Assembly: GCA_951812725.1 (NCBI GenBank)
Contig: OX638330.1
Span: 620,001-684,000, forward strand
Source: an uncultured Caldilineaceae bacterium
Lineage (GTDB): Bacteria > Chloroflexota > Anaerolineae > Caldilineales > Caldilineaceae
DNA: 64,000 nt
Direction of reading: 5' to 3'
Part shown: positions 26,750-35,884 of the stretch, piece after piece
Numbering within the stretch: position 1 is the first letter of the stretch
How the letters are laid out: every line of letters starts with the position of its first letter
Translations under genes and position numbers: made by a program
Notes under the pieces: model-generated
Database searches by the model: none
Told to the model about the DNA's origin: nothing
Seen by the model: only the letters and a program-made list of their open reading frames with translations

Positions 26750-28276
26750 CTAGATCGGCCAGGTTGCGTCCATCTGCCATGCCTCCAGAGATTGAAGGGT
26801 CGCGTTGCCCCCCAACGAGAAAGGCTGAACGTCCAGGCTGTCAGGCCGCGCCGGATATATGCGCTTGCCCAGGTACTGGCCGCCATCCGTAAAGACCTCG
26901 ACCACGCTGCGGTCAACGAAGACGCGCAACTCGATCGGCTTGTCGTAGGAGTGCCTGACGATACAGCGCTGCGACTCACGATTCTTGACCGCCTGACTGA
27001 CACTCGAACGGGTAACGTCCAGGACCAGCATCCTGTCAGGACTCAGTTTGTCCGGTGGCTGCGTTGAATCATTGGGGTTGACGTTGAAGCGGATCATCGT
27101 CTGCTCAGCGCCGTCGGGCGAACAGCAAACGCTCAGGCCGAACTCCTCTGCGCTTTCCCAACTGAAGAGAGCCCGAATCTCCAAACGGTTACCGCGCACG
27201 CGGTCAAGCGTGATCGTCGAATCTCCCGCCAAGTGGATGTTGGATAATGTGACAGGATTGCGGCGCAGGGCCTCCAGCTCCTCTACCGGGTTCAGGAGCA
27301 GGTCGCCTTGCTCTGACATAGAGAGCGCCATCGGCAGGGACATGATCCCCGACCAGCCCGACGCCCGCTGGATGTAACCGAATCGCCCCTCGGACAGCCT
27401 GCCAAAGAGAACGCGGCGGCCGTTGCCGTCCAGAAGCGTCTGGCACTCATTCAGGATGCCTGTCCTGTTGGAGAAATTCGTCTCACCATAGGCTTGTCTC
27501 CCGTGCCGCGTGGGAGCAAATCTCTGGTTCTCGTAAATTCCCGTATAGTACTGCGGCCCGCGGCGGTGGCTGGCGAAGAGCAGGACATGCCTGTCGCCCA
27601 TCGGAAAAAAGTCTGGAACAGCACAGTCCTCACCGATTTCAGTATGCTCACCGCCCTCATAGAGGGTATGCAGATATTCCCACTGAACCAGGTCTTTCGA
27701 CTTGAACAGGAAGGCCCTGTCCGGCTCAAGACCGTCGAATGCCTCCTGGCTGCTGTTTCCCGTAAGCGCGTAGTAAGTATCACCTTCGATCCACGCGCAA
27801 GGAGCGCCGTCTACCTTATAGGCGTCGCCAGGCACCGGCGTCGGGATAACCGGGTTCGCTGGATGCTTATCCCACTCGACCAGCAGCTCATCTTGGCTGG
27901 TAGCGATACAGATCCCACCCCGCACGCCGTGATAGATGATGGTAGGCACGCCATCCATGTTGACAAAGGCCGTGCCGCTGTAGCAGCCGTCCCGGTCGAA
28001 GGGGTCCACCGGCGCGAGCGCGATCGGGAGGTCCTGCCAGTGCACCAGATCCTCGCTGACCGCGTGCCCCCAGTGTATCGTTCCCGTTGCCCCGCCGTGG
28101 TAAGCGCCGTAGGGGTTATTCTGGTAGAACAGGTGATACCGGCCCTTCCAGAAGATAGTCCCGTTCGGGTCATTCAGCCAGTTGTGCGGGGCCAGGAAGT
28201 GGTAGGCCGGGCGATACGGGTCGGACGCAAGTTTCAGGCGGTTCAGGTCCGCGACGTCCGCGTCTGTTTCGGTCAT
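26750..28276 (-). CDS. Glycoside hydrolase family 32 (fructan/sucrose-type beta-fructosidase)
   Basis: 508 residues from the ATG at 28276 (GAGGTGG upstream). The nucleophile motif WLNDPNG is at 33-39 with D36. The acid/base region reads GEDCAVPDFF instead of the classical WECPD, a known sort of variation in bacterial GH32. The C-terminal beta-sandwich has ELRVFVDRSVVEVF. Full length, no signal peptide, so it probably cleaves imported fructosides inside the cell. It is the first gene after the terminator at 28354-28390 and likely starts the 17-28 kb transcript. Confidence 0.92.
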   Translation of the reverse strand: MTETDADVADLNRLKLASDPYRPAYHFLAPHNWLNDPNGTIFWKGRYHLFYQNNPYGAYHGGATGTIHWGHAVSEDLVHWQDLPIALAPVDPFDRDGCYSGTAFVNMDGVPTIIYHGVRGGICIATSQDELLVEWDKHPANPVIPTPVPGDAYKVDGAPCAWIEGDTYYALTGNSSQEAFDGLEPDRAFLFKSKDLVQWEYLHTLYEGGEHTEIGEDCAVPDFFPMGDRHVLLFASHRRGPQYYTGIYENQRFAPTRHGRQAYGETNFSNRTGILNECQTLLDGNGRRVLFGRLSEGRFGYIQRASGWSGIMSLPMALSMSEQGDLLLNPVEELEALRRNPVTLSNIHLAGDSTITLDRVRGNRLEIRALFSWESAEEFGLSVCCSPDGAEQTMIRFNVNPNDSTQPPDKLSPDRMLVLDVTRSSVSQAVKNRESQRCIVRHSYDKPIELRVFVDRSVVEVFTDGGQYLGKRIYPARPDSLDVQPFSLGGNATLQSLEAWQMDATWPI

Positions 28277-28353
28277 CTGCCCACCTCTCTTGGCGGCTGG
28301 GAATGCGGCTGAATCCAGAGGATGGAACGCTTGGCCGCAGTCAAGGGTTGTTG

Positions 28354-28390
28354 AAAAAGTTGCGAGCACCCCCGTTGGAGTGCTCGCAAC
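28354..28390 (-). terminator. Rho-independent terminator of the third importer operon
   Basis: Perfect 11-bp stem GTTGCGAGCAC/GTGCTCGCAAC (28359-28369 and 28380-28390) with a 10-base loop, followed on the minus strand by five Ts (28358-28354). It lies 42 bases after the stop of the binding-protein gene. Confidence 0.9.
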
Positions 28391-28432
28391 GAGCTATTCC
28401 AGCATTCCAGAGTCGAACCTGGACGAAATCGT

Positions 28433-30172
28433 CTACTGTGAATCCGCATCCGGATCCCAGAGCCACCAGTTGGCGATATCGACCAGCTGCGGCACGATGT
28501 ACACACTGACATCGAGGTCAAGGTCTACACCTTGAAGGCGTTTGCTCTTGAGGGCGATCCACGACTCACCGATGAGTTGCGGTATGAAGACCTCCTCGTT
28601 GAGGATGCAGTCCAGTTCCTGGAAGTAAGGCGTCTGTGCCTCTATGTCTGTCTCAGCGAAGATGTTGGCCCAGAGCTCCTTTGCCTCGTCCGCATTCGGG
28701 CTGTACTCACTCCAGTGATAGTCCCGTTCTACGTCCAGCGGCCAGTAGCCCAGATCGACCGTACCAACCATATACGGCTCGAGGACATAGGGATTCGTGC
28801 CCGGGCCCCAGTTGGCGATGGCGAAGTCGAACTCGGTGCCGCGCGGCCCTTTGCCATTACGGTAGTCGGCCCAGGAGGCCGCGTCGATGAGATCGACGTT
28901 GGTCTTGAAACCGAGCTGGGTGTAGGCCTCATGCAGCATGACGGCGTAGTCAACGCGCATCTTGTTGCCTGGATAGACAGTCAGTTCAAGCTGGTATTCG
29001 GCGCGTTTGTCAGCGGTCATGCCGATTTCGTCGAGCAGCGCCTTCGCCTTGTCCAGGTCGTATTCAAACTCGATCAAGGTGGGGCACTCGAACCGCGTTC
29101 CGTGGAACCAGCTGTGGCGCACCACGCCAAAGCCCTGCATCACGTTGTCCACGAAGCCCTGCCGGTCGGCAGCGTACAACAGCGCCTGCTTGGCCTTCGG
29201 GTTTTGCCACAAGCCATCGCCGGCATGCCAGTTCGGCGTCTGAATCCAGAAGCCCATCACGTTGTCGGCCACCAGTACATCGATGTCGGGATTGTCCATC
29301 ATCCGCACAGCCTCTTCAGGGGGCGCTTCCCACACGATGTCGAGTTCGCCCTTTTCCAGCATGATGATCGCCGTCTCTACCGGCGCGAACTTCACGAAGA
29401 CGCGCTCGGGGCCGGGCTGTCCGCCCCAGTAGTCATCGAAACGCGCATATTCGACATACTGACCAGGCACATGCTCCACGAACTGGTAAGGACCGGTGCC
29501 GATCGGCCCTGTGACCCAGTAGTCGCTCGTGCCTGCAACCAGTTCGTCGCGGTCAAGCGTTTCAAGAGCATGCTTGGGCATCATCGGATGTTCGACATAG
29601 CCCAAAAACCCGGGAAAGAAGCTGGGATCCTGCTCAGTCAGCACGAACTCAACCGTGTAATCGTCAACGATGCGAATGCCGGTAATCTCATCCGCGCCCT
29701 CTTCCCCCTGCTTGTAGGCGAACAGCCCTTCAACCCGCTCGGCTTCGGCCTTCAGCGCCTCCGGCGGCAGGATGCCGGGATCATACTTCAGTTCGAAGGA
29801 GTACTTGACGTCCTCGGCGGTGAAATCCTCGCCGTCATGGAATTTTACGCCCTCCCGCAGATGCACCGTGTAGATCAGCCCATCGTCGGATACGTCATAG
29901 TCGGTGGCGAGGACGGGGATAAAGCTGCCTGTGGTGGTAAAGAAGAGCTCCTCCCACATCCACGTTGTCACCTCGTCCCTCTTGATATGGTGGAACCAGT
30001 CCTTGCTTCCATCCCAGGAAGGCTGCCAGAAGTTGAGCGTGCCGCCGTACTGTCTCTCTGTAGGCGGTTCCTGCATGGTGGTGGCGGCCGGGGCCGTATC
30101 CACCGGTGCGCAGCCGGTAAGCAGCAGAGCCGCTACGATTAGCATATTTACTGCAAGCAGTAGCCGTTTCAT
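28433..30172 (-). CDS. ABC transporter substrate-binding lipoprotein, family 5
   Basis: 579 residues from the ATG at 30172 (CTGGAGGAG upstream; signal peptide KRLLLAVNM..., lipobox LTGC with Cys21). The family signature reads LREGVKFHDGEDFTAEDVKYSFE. Unlike the other operons of the window, this receptor gene comes last, after both permease genes, and is directly followed by a strong terminator. With an M19 dipeptidase-like gene upstream, peptides or amino-acid conjugates are possible ligands (inference). Confidence 0.9.
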   Translation of the reverse strand: MKRLLLAVNMLIVAALLLTGCAPVDTAPAATTMQEPPTERQYGGTLNFWQPSWDGSKDWFHHIKRDEVTTWMWEELFFTTTGSFIPVLATDYDVSDDGLIYTVHLREGVKFHDGEDFTAEDVKYSFELKYDPGILPPEALKAEAERVEGLFAYKQGEEGADEITGIRIVDDYTVEFVLTEQDPSFFPGFLGYVEHPMMPKHALETLDRDELVAGTSDYWVTGPIGTGPYQFVEHVPGQYVEYARFDDYWGGQPGPERVFVKFAPVETAIIMLEKGELDIVWEAPPEEAVRMMDNPDIDVLVADNVMGFWIQTPNWHAGDGLWQNPKAKQALLYAADRQGFVDNVMQGFGVVRHSWFHGTRFECPTLIEFEYDLDKAKALLDEIGMTADKRAEYQLELTVYPGNKMRVDYAVMLHEAYTQLGFKTNVDLIDAASWADYRNGKGPRGTEFDFAIANWGPGTNPYVLEPYMVGTVDLGYWPLDVERDYHWSEYSPNADEAKELWANIFAETDIEAQTPYFQELDCILNEEVFIPQLIGESWIALKSKRLQGVDLDLDVSVYIVPQLVDIANWWLWDPDADSQ

Positions 30173-30287
30173 CGTTTTCTCCTCCAGTCCTGACGTGAGC
30201 CGGTGCGGCTCGTTTGTGTTGTCTGACATTCTTCGAGAAAGCTGAACGACCAGAGTTCTCGCACCTCCTTTCGGCTATGACTAAAGT

Positions 30288-31178
30288 TTAGCCGGTTTCC
30301 ATGCCGCGCGGATCCAGTGCGTCGCGTAGCCCATCACCGATGAAGTTAATCGAAAGCACAGAAAGCATAATGGCGATACCGGGCGGAACCCACAGCCAGG
30401 GCACCCGCTCCAGAATGTTCAGCGATTGCGCTGAGCTCATCATGTTTCCCCAACTGGCAGTAGGGGGCGGCACACCGAGGCCAAGAAATGAGAGGCCTGC
30501 TTCAAGGAGAATGGCACCGGCGACGCCGAAAGTGGCGTGAACTACCAGCGGCGCTACCACACCGGGCAGTACGTGCCGCAGGATGATCCGGTGGGTGGGC
30601 AGACCAAGCGAGCGTGCGGCGGTCACGTAGTCCATCTCCCGCAACGAAAGGATTTGACCGCGCACCAGCCGCGTTGGCTCCGGCCACCCCATTATTCCGA
30701 TGGCAAGCATCGAGTTATACATGCTGGGGCCAAGAATCGAGACCAGGAAGATGATTACGATCATGGTTGGGATCGTCATGACGACATCTACGGCGCGCAT
30801 GATTATCCAGTCCAGTTTGCTGCCATAGTAGCCGGCGATCGCGCCCAAAATGATAGCGATCGTTTCATAGATGCCAACAGCTACCAGACCGACACTGAGA
30901 GAGACCCGGCCGGCGTGGATCAGGCGGCTGAACACGTCGCGGCCCAGAGAATCGGTGCCCAGCCAGTGCGTCTGTGTGGGCGGTTTGCGGTAGAGGCTCA
31001 ACTCCTGCTTGGTCGGAGAGTGCGGAGCGACTGCGGGCGCGAAGACGGCGAGCAACACCATAATCAGCAACACACCGAGGCCGAGCATCGCCAGACGGTG
31101 CCGTGAAAAGCGACGCACCGCGCGCCTGGCAGGTGTATCGACAAACAGCTGTTGCTCCGCCTGCAGATCGTTGGCCAT
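30288..31178 (-). CDS. ABC transporter permease, DppC type
   Basis: 296 residues from the ATG at 31178 behind GGAGGG. Standard DppC layout: one segment, then HWLGTDSLGRDVFSRLIHAGRVSL, then five segments. EAA loop ARSLGLPTHRIILRHVLPG, C-terminus GDGLRDALDPRG. It is close to the truncated permease at the right window edge (63306), pointing to another duplicated importer. Confidence 0.92.
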   Translation of the reverse strand: MANDLQAEQQLFVDTPARRAVRRFSRHRLAMLGLGVLLIMVLLAVFAPAVAPHSPTKQELSLYRKPPTQTHWLGTDSLGRDVFSRLIHAGRVSLSVGLVAVGIYETIAIILGAIAGYYGSKLDWIIMRAVDVVMTIPTMIVIIFLVSILGPSMYNSMLAIGIMGWPEPTRLVRGQILSLREMDYVTAARSLGLPTHRIILRHVLPGVVAPLVVHATFGVAGAILLEAGLSFLGLGVPPPTASWGNMMSSAQSLNILERVPWLWVPPGIAIMLSVLSINFIGDGLRDALDPRGMETG

Positions 31179-31218
31179 CGGCCCGGCCCTCCAGCGCCGC
31201 ACAGGTCTGTGCGGAAGT

Positions 31219-32181
31219 TCAATCGTAACGAATTCTCGGATCGGCCACCGCGTACAGAATATCGGCCAGCAGGTTGCTGGCAAGAACCATCGTGGAGGCA
31301 ATCAGAATGATCCCCATCAGGATCGGGTACTCCCGGTTCAACGTGGCCTGCCAGCCCAGCATACCAAGCCCCGGCCACTGGAAGATCGTCTCGATGATGA
31401 TCGATCCCCCCAGCAGTTGACCCAGGCTCAGCGATGCGACCGTGATCATCGGCAAGAGCGCATTGCGGAGAGCGTGACGGAAGACCACGACCCGTTCTCG
31501 AAGCCCCTTGGCGCGCGCCGTAGTTACGAATTCCAGGTGCATCGTCTCCAACATGCTGGAACGCGTGTAACGCGCCCAGACACCGGCAAAGTAAGCGGCC
31601 AGGATGAACGAAGGCATGATGAGATGGTGAATCCGATCCCAAAGGGAGAAGGGTTCGCCAATCGTTTGCAGACCGGAAGTGGGGAATATGTCCAGCTTCA
31701 GCGAAAAGACGTACATCGCGCCGAGTGCGAGGAAGAATGAAGGAATCGACAGTTGCGCGAAGGCGAGTACGGTGACGAGATAGTCGATCCAGGAGTACTG
31801 CTTGAGGGCCATTACGATCCCCATGGGAACGCCTGCCAGAAGGGATACGGCGAAAGCCGTCGCCATCAGCAGCAGCGTCGGACCGATACGCTGCTGCAGG
31901 AGTTCCATAACGGTGTACCCGCCGGTAAGGGGATATCCCAGGTCGCCGCGAACTGCTCTGCTTAGCCAGGTGAGATAGCGGCCCAGCCAGGGATCGTTCA
32001 GACCAAGACTATCGCGCGCCGCTTCCAGCTCCTCGGCGGTCATCTCCAGCATGGCCCGCTCGCCCAGAAGCATTGCCAGCGGATCGCCCGGCGCCAGCGC
32101 ATACAGCGCGAAGACGATCATGGTTATGCCGAAGAAGATCGGAATCGAGACTATTACACGTTGGACAATGTACTTGGTCAT
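31219..32181 (-). CDS. ABC transporter permease, DppB type
   Basis: 320 residues, six membrane segments. LAPGDPLAMLLG near residue 30, EAA loop TARAKGLRERVVVFRHALRNA, and C-terminal VADPRIRYD identify the family. It is the first transporter gene of its operon, 170 bases after the dipeptidase-like gene, with only a weak ribosome site before the ATG. Confidence 0.92.
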   Translation of the reverse strand: MTKYIVQRVIVSIPIFFGITMIVFALYALAPGDPLAMLLGERAMLEMTAEELEAARDSLGLNDPWLGRYLTWLSRAVRGDLGYPLTGGYTVMELLQQRIGPTLLLMATAFAVSLLAGVPMGIVMALKQYSWIDYLVTVLAFAQLSIPSFFLALGAMYVFSLKLDIFPTSGLQTIGEPFSLWDRIHHLIMPSFILAAYFAGVWARYTRSSMLETMHLEFVTTARAKGLRERVVVFRHALRNALLPMITVASLSLGQLLGGSIIIETIFQWPGLGMLGWQATLNREYPILMGIILIASTMVLASNLLADILYAVADPRIRYD

Positions 32182-32351
32182 CGCTCGTCAATTCCCAGAG
32201 AGCGTATTCGCACGTTGCGTACTACCACGTCTCGAATCTTTGGAAATGGGCGGCTTGTACGGCCTATCGGGTCGTTCAGCGCTATGCGACCAGCGGGCGA
32301 CGGCGCGAAATAGAGTGGCGGCAAGGTCAGGAGGATTTCCCCCTCTGCCTA

Positions 32352-33374
32352 TCAGGCATCCCAGACATCGCGGAACAGTCGCAACCAGTTTCCGCCCAGT
32401 ATCTTTTCAACGTCGGCTGGACTGTAGCCGCGATCCAGCAGGGCCCCGGCCAGATTCGGCATTTCAGCGGGCGACTCCAGGCCCAGGGGATAGCGGAGGC
32501 CGTCGCGCTGGCTGCGCGACAGGTCAACGAACTTGGCGGGGAATTTCGTGCCCTGCTGCGACCCGATATACCGCCCAAACGACTCCGGCTGATCCTGCGT
32601 AAAGTCGGTGCCGATGCCGACATGGTCGATGCCTACTCTGGACACCATGTCATCGATCGCATCAATGTAATCCGCTAAGGTGGAATCAAAGCCGGTGCGC
32701 AGAAAAGCGGTGATGGCCGTAGCGCCGATCACGCCCCCGCGCGCCGCCGCGAGCTTAAGGGCATCATCGGTCTTGTTGCGGGGAACGTCGTAATAGGCCT
32801 TGGCGTTGGCATGGGTTATCGCTACCGGCCTGGCAGACGCTTCAATCGCCTCCATTGTCGAACGCACGCCCACGTGGGAGAGGTCGATGAGGATGTCGAG
32901 GCGGTTCATATCCTCGATCGCGTCAACGCCAAAATGACTCAGACCGTCATCGCGGCGCTCGTAGCAGCCGCTCCCCAGCAGGTTGCGCTCGTGGAAAGTC
33001 AGCTGGATAATCCGCACGCCCAGGGCATGGAACAGAGCCAGTCGGTCGAGATCGTTTTCGATCGGCGTGGCATTCTGAAAGCCGAGGATGACGCCGACCT
33101 TGTTGTCCCGCTTGGCTTGCAGGATATCCTCCACGCTCTTGATTTGAAGGAGGGTCTCTTCGTATGTCCGGAAGCGCACCAGCCAGGCGGCAATGTGGTC
33201 CAGCGTCTGGGTATAATTTTCCAGAGTGGCGACCGTCGCGTTGAAGGCCGTAACGCCCCCGGCGTGCAGGCTCTCAAACACCGCCGGGCTGTCCCAATTG
33301 CTGACATTCAGACCGTCGATGATGACAGCCTCCTGGTAGAGCTTGCGTACAGTCTCTTCGTGCGATGCAGTCAT
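32352..33374 (-). CDS. M19 (renal dipeptidase)-family protein with altered metal site
   Basis: 340 residues from the ATG at 33374 (GGAGAAAAAG upstream). M19 enzymes hydrolyse dipeptides with two zincs. The second-site ligands are visible: E106 (TPIEND), H167 (DLSHVG), H188 (ITHAN), and D257 (GIGTDF). The first-site HxD, normally in DGHND, is replaced: residues 20-24 read DGLNV, so His is Leu and Asp is Val. The protein may bind one metal or have another activity. It lies between a sarcosine-oxidase-like gene and the importer at 28433-32181. Confidence 0.82.
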   Translation of the reverse strand: MTASHEETVRKLYQEAVIIDGLNVSNWDSPAVFESLHAGGVTAFNATVATLENYTQTLDHIAAWLVRFRTYEETLLQIKSVEDILQAKRDNKVGVILGFQNATPIENDLDRLALFHALGVRIIQLTFHERNLLGSGCYERRDDGLSHFGVDAIEDMNRLDILIDLSHVGVRSTMEAIEASARPVAITHANAKAYYDVPRNKTDDALKLAAARGGVIGATAITAFLRTGFDSTLADYIDAIDDMVSRVGIDHVGIGTDFTQDQPESFGRYIGSQQGTKFPAKFVDLSRSQRDGLRYPLGLESPAEMPNLAGALLDRGYSPADVEKILGGNWLRLFRDVWDA

Positions 33375-33457
33375 CTTTTTCTCCACGGTGGATGCCGTCT
33401 TACTGCCTTGGGATCGGCTGTTCTGCGCTCAGCTTGGGAGCGGCGACGCGTTTCTGG

Positions 33458-34585
33458 TCATGCACCGCCCACCTTGTCGAACCGGTCCAGCCGGAACCGC
33501 TCCACCGGATAGTCGGTGGCGCCGTCCGCGGCTAAGTCAGCCAGGATCTTCCCAATGAGGGTCGAAAACTTGAACCCGTGCCCGGAGAATCCCGCGCCCA
33601 CGAGTACATTTGGATTGCGGGGATGGGAGCCAATGAGAAAGTCCCGGTCCGGCGTCAACGTATACATGCAGGTCGATCCTTCGACGTAGGAGAAGCCGCT
33701 GCCCGGCATGATGGACTCAAGCCATCGTTGCAGTTCATCGCGCTTACCAAGGTCAAGAGTTCGGTCGACTTCAGAGGGAGAGAATTCTGCGCCAAGCCCA
33801 TCATCCGCGACCTTAAGCCCCGGGCCGTAGTCGGGAAAGCCGTAGAACTTGGTGTCGCTGTCGCCATAGACGGGCAGGGGGCCGGGCTGGTAAGGGGCTC
33901 GGTTTTTTGGCCGAAAGTAGAACTTCTGCTGGCGCGTAACGCGCAGCGGCAGCGCAAGCTCCGCCAGGATCTCGGAGGCCCAAGGGCCCGGCGAGATGAT
34001 AAGCCGTTCGCAGCGATACTGGCCGGCGGATGTCTCTAGCACCGGCGACTCCCCGCTAAGATCAATACGATCGACGCGAACCTGGTCGTGGATGGTTGCC
34101 CCAAAACGCTGCGCCTGTTTGAGATGCGCCAGAACACTGCGGCCCGCATCCAGAAAACCAGCGCCGGGCGTAAGGCAGGCGACGGAGTCCTCGGGCAGTC
34201 GCAGTGCGGGGAACCGGGCCGAGACTTCCTGCGCCGTCAGCCTCTCATAGGGCCTTTTCAGCGCCTCCATTACGCCCATTCTCTGTTCGACATTGTCGTT
34301 GCCGGGGCGCGCGAAGTACAGCAGTCCAGTAAGGTGGAGAAGCTTCTGGTCGGAGAGGGATTCCAACTCCTGCCAAAGAGGGAGGGCCTCTTCAGCGAGC
34401 GCTACGTAGAGCGGATCATCGTAAAAGTTGCGATAGATCCTCGAAAAGCCATGGGAGCTACCCAGGTCATGGCCGATCTGAAACTGCTCGATCCCAATCG
34501 CAGCCACGCCGCTGCGAGCAAGATGGTAAAGGGCGGCGCTTCCCATGCCCCCCAATCCTACGACGAGGATTTCTGCATTGCGCAT
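33458..34585 (-). CDS. Monomeric sarcosine oxidase/N-methyltryptophan oxidase-like flavoprotein
   Basis: 375 residues, the usual length. FAD-binding GxGxxG (VVGLGGMGS, 8-16) and the family motif GSSHGFSRIYR. The Cys in GSTCMYTLTPD matches the covalent flavin-attachment position of this family. The C-terminal VLVGAGFSGHGFKFS is typical. It oxidatively demethylates N-methyl amino acids or deaminates secondary amines with release of H2O2. A TATAAT promoter lies 82 bases upstream, making it the head of the operon that ends at the terminator near 28354. Confidence 0.88.
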   Translation of the reverse strand: MRNAEILVVGLGGMGSAALYHLARSGVAAIGIEQFQIGHDLGSSHGFSRIYRNFYDDPLYVALAEEALPLWQELESLSDQKLLHLTGLLYFARPGNDNVEQRMGVMEALKRPYERLTAQEVSARFPALRLPEDSVACLTPGAGFLDAGRSVLAHLKQAQRFGATIHDQVRVDRIDLSGESPVLETSAGQYRCERLIISPGPWASEILAELALPLRVTRQQKFYFRPKNRAPYQPGPLPVYGDSDTKFYGFPDYGPGLKVADDGLGAEFSPSEVDRTLDLGKRDELQRWLESIMPGSGFSYVEGSTCMYTLTPDRDFLIGSHPRNPNVLVGAGFSGHGFKFSTLIGKILADLAADGATDYPVERFRLDRFDKVGGA

Positions 34586-34667
34586 GATCTCTTGAGCCGA
34601 TTACCGTTGAGGAAAGGAAGCCTGCTTAGCGGGCTGGGATGGGTCCCGCCATCTGAAGTCTGGCCTG

Positions 34668-34696
34668 ATTATATGCCAGAAAAAGCCGATGTTCAA
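34668..34696 (-). promoter_or_regulatory. Strong sigma-70-type promoter of the sarcosine oxidase operon
   Basis: On the minus strand TTGAAC (34696-34691), 17 bases, and a perfect TATAAT (34673-34668). An A/T-rich tract (eight A on the plus strand at about 34701-34708) directly upstream could serve as an UP element. Confidence 0.75.
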
Positions 34697-34928
34697 GTTG
34701 AAAAAAAATCTTGATTTATTGAAATCAGATGACACCGTCTGGCTGTGCCGCCTCACCAGCGTCCCGACTAGCGAGCGCCGCCGCCATTGTCCGGACGTCC
34801 AACAGCGTCTGACCGGCGCGGACGCCGGGCGCGAACGCGATCAGGCCAAGCCTATCGTCCTGTGTCGGAGAAGTGCAGCTGGTGAAGGAGCGAGATTCTC
34901 TAGTTTCTCTTCCCAGGAACTTATCGAC
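34697..34928. other. Intergenic region without a recognised gene
   Basis: About 230 bases between the promoter above and the stop of the beta-keto acid cleavage gene. No terminator with a T-run and no coding frame with a ribosome site was found. Confidence 0.4.
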
Positions 34929-35873
34929 CTACCTGTCGATTCCCAACATCCGGCGCGTCTCTTCGATGGTTGCGACCCCCCGGCCCAAATCGTTGGCAAT
35001 GCGCGCGATCCGCTCTACCATCTGCGCGTTGCTCTGCGCCAACTCACCGCGCTGGTAGTGGATACAGTCCTCCAATCCGGTGCGCACATGACCCCCCAGA
35101 AGCATCGCCATCACATTCACCTGTAGCTCTTCGAGTCCAAGCGCACACGTCTGAAAGAGTGAATCCTCCGGCAGGTTGCGCACCATGTACAGAAAACTGT
35201 CCATACTCGTGTTGATGCCGCTTTGCTGCCCGAAGACCAGCTGTAGAAAGTAGGGCTTGTCGAGCGCGTCGCGTTGGATGAGATAGTCCAGAATGTCGAG
35301 ATGGCCGGGATGGTAGAGGAAGACCTGCGGCTTGATCCCGCGCTCCCGCAGACGGTGCGCGGTGCGTTCGGCGTCGTCGAAGGTGGCAATGGTGACTTTG
35401 CTGGGCCCGCTGTCGCCGCCGGTGTAGGCGGCGCCGCCGCGAAAGGTCATAGGGCCGGGGTTGAAGGCCATGATATCGGGGCCGGCGTCGATGGGCGCGG
35501 ATTTGTAATGGTGGGCAGTGCCAACGAAATCGCTGCCCGCGGTCGTCAGGTCTGCGAATCCTTGAGAGTTGTCGACCAGGATCTGCGGCGCTTTGGCGCG
35601 CATCAAGTCGTTGATTTCGCGATAGCGGGCGGCCTCGTGGGATGACTGGGTCGGGTCGTCGGCCTGGCGGGCGTGGATGTGGATAATGGTGGCACCGGCG
35701 GCGAAGACTTCGGCGGCCGCGTCGGCTTGCTCGTCGGCTGTTACCGGGACTGCCGGATTCTCGCTCTGCTGATGCCCGCCTGTAACAACTGCGCTGATGA
35801 TCACTGGCGGCATGCCTTCGCTGATCCGTTTGACATACTCGCGTTGGTTGGTGTAATCCCAGGTGATGTCCAT
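34929..35873 (-). CDS. Beta-keto acid cleavage enzyme (BKACE, formerly DUF849)
   Basis: 314 residues, the expected length. The zinc motif HIHAR (H65 and H67) and the following strand, plus GGHVRTGLED near the C-terminus, identify the family. Members condense a beta-keto acid with acetyl-CoA to acetoacetate and a new CoA ester; known substrates include 3-keto-5-aminohexanoate and dehydrocarnitine. It ends an operon with two MDR dehydrogenases and an SDR, any of which could make the keto acid. The start is 11 bases after the upstream stop. Confidence 0.9.
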   Translation of the reverse strand: MDITWDYTNQREYVKRISEGMPPVIISAVVTGGHQQSENPAVPVTADEQADAAAEVFAAGATIIHIHARQADDPTQSSHEAARYREINDLMRAKAPQILVDNSQGFADLTTAGSDFVGTAHHYKSAPIDAGPDIMAFNPGPMTFRGGAAYTGGDSGPSKVTIATFDDAERTAHRLRERGIKPQVFLYHPGHLDILDYLIQRDALDKPYFLQLVFGQQSGINTSMDSFLYMVRNLPEDSLFQTCALGLEELQVNVMAMLLGGHVRTGLEDCIHYQRGELAQSNAQMVERIARIANDLGRGVATIEETRRMLGIDR

Positions 35874-35884
35874 GCAAACGCTCC

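Noticed and set aside
28276..28350. TTGACT near 28344 as promoter -35 for the GH32 gene
   Set aside because: No acceptable -10 at 16-18 bases. A promoter is expected here but cannot be placed.
28532..30142. 536-codon plus-strand frame opposite the family-5 receptor
   Set aside because: The minus-strand frame has a lipoprotein signal, family motifs and a ribosome site. The plus-strand frame is a by-product of GC-rich codon use.
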